Below, piece after piece: positions 58,201 through 64,000 of a stretch of DNA of 64,000 nucleotides. How positions within the stretch are numbered: position 1 is the first letter of the stretch; each line of letters begins with the position of its first letter. Location of the stretch: contig JAOVFP010000017.1 of the NCBI GenBank assembly GCA_025738555.1, positions 496,001 to 560,000 of the forward strand, read 5' to 3'. The notes beneath the pieces are model-generated. The model was not told the origin of the DNA. It did no database searches and saw only the letters and a program-made list of their open reading frames with translations. The position numbers were made by a program, and so were the translations under genes. Source of the stretch: Cyathus striatus. Its lineage: Eukaryota; Basidiomycota; Agaricomycetes; Agaricales; Nidulariaceae.

Positions 58201-60186
58201 CATTCAACAACTTCAAACAATTGGGTTTGAAAATGGACTAAATTAAATCATTAGCAGGCAATAAATGGCAATAAAATATTATACTGACTACAAGTTTTTT
58301 ACCCAATCTTATACCTTCTAGTGCTCTTGGTAGTTGGCCATATAGTGATATGACTTCAAGCCACTGCAATAAATACTTAGATATCAATTTTGTTGCCAGT
58401 TGTTTCAGTTTATTATTTAACAATGCTTCTTGAAGATGAAAAATCCAATATGTAGCTGCATAACCAATCTCATCTGTTACTGTGTTATGAACAGGTATAT
58501 CTTTGTTTGCTATTGACATATTACCAACATTGCAAATGTTTACTTTCAAGACATTCATCAGTGTATGTAAGCAACCAGTTGCAATAATTGTGTGATGCTT
58601 TTTAGTGTTAATATAAAATCTTTCATCTGAACATCTTTCTGCATTGGTTAGAAAGTCATGAAATGATAAATGAAAGGCATGCACTGGAATATTTGAATTA
58701 AATGGTGGTACCAGTAGTACTGCCTTCAAATCACACAAAATTTTATAGATGCCATCATCATTGTGACTCAATCTCTGAATTTTCATTATTTCTTCAATGG
58801 TCAAGTTATTAAATCCCAATATAATAATTGCAATGACACTTTGGAATATATCATCTTTCCAGTATTGGGATTTTGAAGCTAGCAACAGGATTTTCATATA
58901 CATGTCATCCAGTGATTCATATGGATTCATGCCATTAGGTTTAACATATTTTTTCTCAAGAATCAATCTCAATTTATTCTGTACTCCAAATCCCAGGTCA
59001 TATTTAATAAATTTCATTGCTGTACTTGCTGCAATAAACAAGCCTGAACAGATTTCAATCAGTTCACTCATTTCATTTGGCTTTGGCCATGGTTTCTGAA
59101 TGGGCATTTCACTGATCTCTTGTTCTATGTACAATCTAATATCAGCATTGACTTTAGATTTTTCAATATTATGCAAAACAAATGGATTTGTCACAGATTC
59201 TACTGTTTTAATTTGGAAAATGTATTCAAGAGATGTCTCAGGTCGACTAGTAACAAAGAATTTGATTGGAAAACTGCACTGGTTGATATTTTCAGCTAGT
59301 ACTTTAATAATATTTGTTTGAATATTTTGTTGGCATTCATCCAGTGCATCAAGAACAACCACAATATTAATCTCATTTAATTGTTCTTTCATATCCATGA
59401 TTGGATTATAAATAAGTCTCTGTAGTTGCACTGAAAGAGTTGAGTTTAGAATGGATATATCAGATCCAATCTCTTTCAATAACTTGTCTTTCAATAGTGG
59501 GAGTTGTTTTCCCAGTTGATAAGCCAGTGTTTTAATTACATTTTTCAGCTCACTCCTATTTTTGTGATCCCTAGAGAAGAAGAAAGAAGCTCCATTCTTG
59601 CAGTATTTATGAGCCACACTATGTGCAACAGTTGATTTACCAGTCCCTGCAAGCCCAGAAAGCCAGAAGATGGATGCTTTGTCAGTTGAATGAATCCAAT
59701 TATCAATTGTGTGCAACAGATCCACTCTTGTTCCAGTGGTACATTCAGTTAATCCTTCCCTTTCACTTGAATCATAAGCAGCACCAAAGATTGGACTTAA
59801 AGTTTCTGCTAACACATCTTTTGATTCTGCAGGCATTTGATAGATATTCATAATTGAAGAAGCATTGTTAACTGTTGCATGATCTTTCAAGGTAACACCA
59901 GTAGCTCCTGTGAATGCTTGAGTTTCTGCACTACTTTTCACTATATTGTTCTCCAGCCATATGTAAGATGGGGAGCTAGTTACTAATTAACTTCAGTTGG
60001 ACTTACATTTGTAGATGGTGTTTTCTTTGGTATGTGGGACAACATAAAGCTTAATACTCCAGTGCCACCTTGAAGGGGATAATGTTCTGCTGCTACATCA
60101 GAGGGAGAAGTATTTCTCCCTATGGTATCAGCTGAGTAAGATTTGCTAGTGCCTTGATTTGTGATCTGCTCAAATGATTGAGACAT
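55244..60186 (-). CDS. NLR-2: NACHT-WD40 protein with 19 repeats
   Basis: Exons 60186-60007, 59950-58289 and 58237-55244; introns GTAAGT...GGAG (59,951-60,006) and GTCAGT...CTAAT...TTTAG (58,238-58,288, 51 bp) are both shared with NLR-1. The product is 1,611 residues. Residues 1-60 are a short N terminus without a recognised effector domain. The NACHT domain follows, with Walker A GLAGTGKST (about 159-167) and Walker B VVVLDALDEC (about 257-266). A helical linker leads to 19 WD40 repeats of exactly 42 residues (about 688-1486) and a conserved 125-residue tail. Repeats are nearly identical except at a few fixed positions. NACHT-WD40 proteins are cytosolic STAND ATPases; in Podospora the HET-D/HET-E members control heterokaryon incompatibility, and the family is viewed as fungal innate immunity. 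Specific ligand and output here are unknown. The first-intron acceptor (GGAG) is inferred from frame. No lesion is visible. Confidence 0.9.
55620..58015 (-). repeat. 19 x 126-bp WD40-coding tandem array
   Basis: The DNA repeats every 126 bp, for example 'gagaagttttccactctgtgaattccacactctgac'-type blocks on the plus strand. High nucleotide identity among units implies recent unequal exchange or gene conversion. NLR-1 holds 12 units of the same family. Plus-strand frames such as those at 55,668-55,934 and 57,393-57,758 are antisense shadows of this array. Confidence 0.92.
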
Positions 60187-61660
60187 TGATGTTTGATTGT
60201 TGAGTGTGTGTGTTGCGTACGAATAGATGGGGGAGGGAGGGCCTTACCATCTAATGGCATATATATATGTCGATTATGAGGTCAGCTGGTGTGCATCTGA
60301 TCTCTTAAATGAAAATGTTCCCTCACGCTCGCAACGAGGCAGTGTTTAAAATAAATGTATCCTAATTGTATACTGCATGTGTGAAGCATGCAACGAACAT
60401 CTGATATATACACATCGATATGGCGATCTTTTTCTCCCACAGGCTGTCTTACACGTTATACTTGTTCTCGATAAGTACTAGGTTCAAACGATATTTCAAC
60501 GTGGACGATCTCATCTAACCAGGTGACAGAAATGAATTCGACAGAACGTCGAATTTCGGCATTTCCCGTACGCCTAACATTCGGCGCAGGGCATTCCCAT
60601 CCGCAAACTGTCACTATGACAGTCGACAAGCAACTACTATCCTGTCCGCTCTCCTCCTCCTCAGCATCATGCATCATTTCTCGCAGCAGAAGTGTGTTCC
60701 CCCTCGCCATGTCACACGGGTGCTAACCGAACTACTTATACCGACGACGTACGCGTAATGCAGTATCTGTGGAAACAGCCTTCTTCCTTCTCCTAGGAAT
60801 GGTAATGCCAGGGATGGGCTTTCTTCAAACCGCCCAACTACGTGAACCCGTTGGTTCACCGTGATGTAATCACATTAGGCGTACACCGAAGTGTCGTTGA
60901 GAGGGCGCATAAGCACGGGCGTGGTTCAGGCGCAACAAGCTGTGTATGTCCTCTTCATTTTCGTCGCTTTCCCTTTTTCTCTCGATTCCTTTGCTCTCTT
61001 CCTCCTTCGCCATCCTGGTCTTACCCTGCCTCTTCCTCCTTTGCTTCGTCTCTCTCGTATTTCGTATCCTTCCCTCCCACCCCTCCCCCTCCCCTCCCTC
61101 TCTTTCTTCCCTCTAGTCCCTCATTCCTTCTTTCTTTCTCACACTCGTTCAATCTATCCACAGGAATCCATCCCTATCTCGCATCATGCACCACCTCTAC
61201 TCACAACGCACTCAATTGAATCCTAGTAGGAGACCCTCGGCATCTAACAATCATCCGGCATGCGAGACGACAGAGTGTAGGGTTGGTGTAGGGTGTGGGT
61301 GGGCGGAGGGGTTCACATGTTCCATCGGCGACAATCCACTTGCAGTGCGAGGGAAAGTGGTAGAAGAGGTGCGAGGTAATCATGGTGTGTAAGATATCCT
61401 GTTATCCTCGTTTCAACGTTCTCCACAACCCTTTTTTTTCTCCTTCGACTACGCTTCATCCAATTCTCCTTCATCTCTATCTTTCTTTCATATTCACATG
61501 CACTAACCGCCTCTTCAACTCAAAACCCCTCTCTAGTCCAAAGAGCGCAGGAATGCCAGTTAGTCATGCACGCAAGCTGCGTAGGGACATATGCATTAGT
61601 CCCTCGTCCATTCTCGGCCCCTGCGCATTCGTCTTTGTCACAGGTGGTAGGCCCTCCACT
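60187..61660. promoter_or_regulatory. Duplicated, CpG-rich 5' flank of NLR-2
   Basis: Collinear with 7346-8730 upstream of NLR-1, with small indels; about 36 bp around 60,535-60,570 (aattcgacagaacgtcgaat, a palindrome) is present only here. A TATATAT run near 60,260 is a candidate promoter element. Low-complexity pyrimidine tracts occupy 60,960-61,150. No gene is supported; the frames are poor and not shared in phase between the two copies. Confidence 0.6.
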
Positions 61661-61964
61661 CGAACGTGCCACGTCCTCTCTTGCGCTTAGTCCCTGCCAA
61701 CTTCGCGATCAGGACAATGCACCTCGTGCGCTCGATATCACCGCTTCAGCCGGGTATTGTTTAAAGTCTTTCCTGGCCGATGGTATCCAAGGAGGGAGGG
61801 GAACTGTTCAAGAATGGAACGGAGGCCTATCGACACACATAATACTAGGAATCGTATACCATTCTGGCAGTGCGTCGCTGAAGGTCCTTCCCAGTGGGAT
61901 GAACGTGGCCCCGGTGATTGTCAGCTTCGTTGGGATCATGGGGTTGATCGTTTGATATGCTACT
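61661..61964. other. Spacer without recognisable gene
   Basis: CpG-rich unique sequence after homology with the NLR-1 flank ends. The frame at 61,566-61,955 has no domain. Nothing else is seen. Confidence 0.4.
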
Positions 61965-62830
61965 GATACGCCTTAAAACTATTTAATGGTTAAATCTCTC
62001 TATTTGTCATATAATATTAGAACTCAGTATTAGTAATGCACATCATGAGTACAAGGGTTGGGACGAGTCCCGAGTTGCCAATCAAAGTGTTCTATTTTGA
62101 ATACATTACTAAGGGAATGGGACATCTGAGAGCTGGGGTTGAGTCCTGCACTGCCAGCAGAAATATCTAATTGATATATACTAAAGGAAATACAACCAGA
62201 TGTGTGTTATCTAATTACTAGAGTCCAAAAGACTATGTACATGCACCCAGTACTTGATTGAAACTTAGCTAAGGGACGCGTTCCGCGTTCCTGTCACGTG
62301 ATCAAACACGAGGCGTTAGAACCGTTATCTCCGAACCGGTTTTGCGGTTACACATAGACCGGAGCAAGTCATGTGACTTCGTACTTGTACTCCGAAATTA
62401 TCCCGCTGTTTGATCTACCACATGGAATTCCACATGTATTGTTGCTCCCACATGGTCAATATGTTGGAAACAACATTATGTCGTCATATAAAGTAGTCTA
62501 GAGTAGTTCCTTTCCATATATAGGTACTGTACAGTTTTATTTGTAAAAGATATATAAGGAGGACAGGAAGGAGGAGGAAAAGTAAGCAATCCCAGGAGAA
62601 ATCCTAGGCTTCTTCCACTCTAGGAGTGTAATAAATTGGAATAGAAACGAATCTGAACAGTACTTGAACCGAGTAATTTCATATTAGAAAGAATATTTAA
62701 TCTATAGTTTCCTACCTTTATACTAGTTTATACATTATCTGTGTTTTCTCTCCCTTGAACTTAAAGCCTGTGGTTTGCGATGATTATTTGAGTATTACAT
62801 AATATATTAGTACTATTTAAATACAAATCA
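61965..62830. repeat. NLR 3'-flank repeat, uninterrupted (copy B)
   Basis: This is the continuous counterpart of 47,720-48,085 plus 54,637-55,200. At about 62,332 it lacks the Plavaka element, giving an empty site. It retains many CpGs (gggacgcgttccgcg, tgtcacgtgatc, ccgaaccgg) that read TG or CA in copy A. In NLR units this sequence leads into the WD40 exon, but here homology ends at about 62,830, so it is a truncated third unit. Confidence 0.88.
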
Positions 62831-62906
62831 CAAATTCGGCGCATCACTATGTTTGGCTTCTTCTAATGGGTAGGGCAACTGGGAGAGTTGGAGAAACGCC
62901 AGGCCA

Positions 62907-62971
62907 TACAGTGATTTTTATACATAATTCCACTGTAATTACAGTGGAATGGTTATGTATAGATCACTGTA
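62907..62971. repeat. 65-bp hairpin
   Basis: The stem starts tacagtgat and closes atcactgta, continues with TATACATAA/TTATGTATA, and the core ccactgtaattacagtgg is a perfect 18-bp palindrome. It could be a very short MITE or a cruciform or terminator-like hairpin. No T-run follows it directly. Confidence 0.75.
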
Positions 62972-64000
62972 GTTACAGTGGCAGCCTGTTATTATTCAGC
63001 ATAATGAAAGTTTGTTTCTAAGCGTGCTGATGCCGCGTGCCCCCAGAAGCTGATACACATGCATCCTTAGCAACGGATTACTAATCGCGCCCTCTCCCGC
63101 CCATGCGCAATATTTCCCAAAGAAATAGATTTAATTTACTGGGTCGGGACCGATTATGTTTTTAAGTGCTTCTTTAAACCTTCGTGTTGTTTTCTCCTGT
63201 AATTGAAATAAAACATACGGTAGAATTGGAAATAATAGATAATACCATATTCTATAATTCAGCACACACCCCTGTAAATGCTCAGTGTACCGCTATATTC
63301 AAATTGGTGCAAATAGAATTCTGAATCAATGTTTCAGCATCTCTAAACAAAAAAGAATCTTTTTTTTTTTTGCTGTCAAGGACAAATGAAACCAATGGTA
63401 TCAACGTATATTGATACACCCTACACTACAGCAGAGTCAATTAATGAAGTGAATGAGTAGATATATTATTATCAGTGTCAAATTAACCTGAGAACTACCT
63501 AAGTAAGTACTCAGCATCTGTTTTACTGAAGTTCCATATACATTAAAGCAATCTGTTCATAAGACTTTCAGGTTTCGTCAGACCGAAACTCAAAGTAATC
63601 CTATGGGCTCTACAGGTTGCATTATTACCTTTCCATAACTCGAATATTATACAATTTGTTGATTTTATCGGACATTTCATTCCAAGAACGGCTATAAATT
63701 GATTGTTTTCATTTTTCTCAAATCTCTGCAAATCTCCGTATGATACAGCATCCGGATTCCGGAGCGATGGATATTACATATCACGTGAAGATATCTATCA
63801 CCGATATCTTCGAACTTCGAAGGTCTTGTCTCGGATATCCCCAGACCCTGATGAAAGGATTCCACCCTGCCGCCCAATGACCCCGCCCTATTCCGGCTAC
63901 ATTCCCGCCCCTCCATATTTCTACATTGCATATACCTTTATAGACAGGAATATAATATTAATTAAATTTAGCATTGTATTTAATGCTTGTCAGACATGGT
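62972..64000. other. Gene-free end of window
   Basis: No gene can be supported. Minus-strand frames at 63,543-63,731 and 63,692-63,931 overlap in different phases and show no domain I know. The second (79 residues) runs towards the window edge and could be part of a gene outside it. Confidence 0.35.

Noticed and set aside
58217..58288. NACHT and WD40 parts of NLR-2 as two separate genes
   Set aside because: A 51-bp GT-AG intron with a CTAAT branch site joins them in frame, and the same intron (with GTAAGA) is present in NLR-1.

Overview
The window looks like a transposon-rich accessory region of a filamentous basidiomycete (Agaricomycetes type). The evidence is spliced genes with 50-65 bp GT-AG introns, NACHT-WD40 (NLR-type) genes, a Plavaka transposase, KDZ-associated cysteine-cluster (CxC5/CxC6-like) gene remnants, a DUF6532 gene, CFEM-domain surface proteins and a hAT transposase. 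The species cannot be told from the sequence alone.

Layout. 1-2.6 kb: degenerate repeats, no gene. 2.6-7.3 kb: a dead NACHT-WD40 gene (NLR-1, minus strand), broken by two nonsense codons, a frameshift and a 688-bp hAT-type MITE. 7.3-8.7 kb: its CpG-rich 5' flank, which is duplicated at 60.2-61.7 kb. 8.7-13.4 kb: no recognisable gene, ending in an array of decayed tRNA-Asp copies. 13.6-24.6 kb: a duplicated [CFEM gene + tRNA-Asp] unit, split by a three-level transposon nest: a Mutator-type MITE holds a 6.4-kb hAT element, which holds a 1.2-kb foldback element. 24.7-33.5 kb: CpG-poor, gene-free sequence with a Tc1/mariner-type MITE, a hairpin-forming purine-rich minisatellite and a 2.5-kb element with 11-bp target duplications. 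33.5-43.6 kb: element ends with CAGTA/GAGCT termini, a fragment of the NLR NACHT domain, and pseudogenes of the KDZ-associated cysteine-cluster type. 43.6-47.7 kb: foldback DNA and minisatellites. 48.1-54.6 kb: a 6.5-kb Plavaka element carrying an intact ten-exon DUF6532 gene divergent from a damaged transposase. 55.2-60.2 kb: NLR-2, an apparently intact 1,611-residue NACHT protein with 19 near-identical WD40 repeats. 60.2-64 kb: duplicated flanks, a further copy of the NLR 3' flank, and a hairpin.

Genes likely to be functional are NLR-2, the DUF6532 gene and CFEM copy 1. The hAT transposase would be intact but for one insertion. NLR-1 and NLR-2 are a local duplication with different repeat numbers (12 and 19), the pattern known for fungal allorecognition/innate-immunity NLRs. 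A second theme is CpG loss: NLR bodies and the 25-48 kb block have lost nearly all CpG by eye, while NLR 5' flanks, the hAT nest and the DUF6532 gene keep it. All splice sites and coordinates here were read by hand and have not been tested against transcripts or databases.
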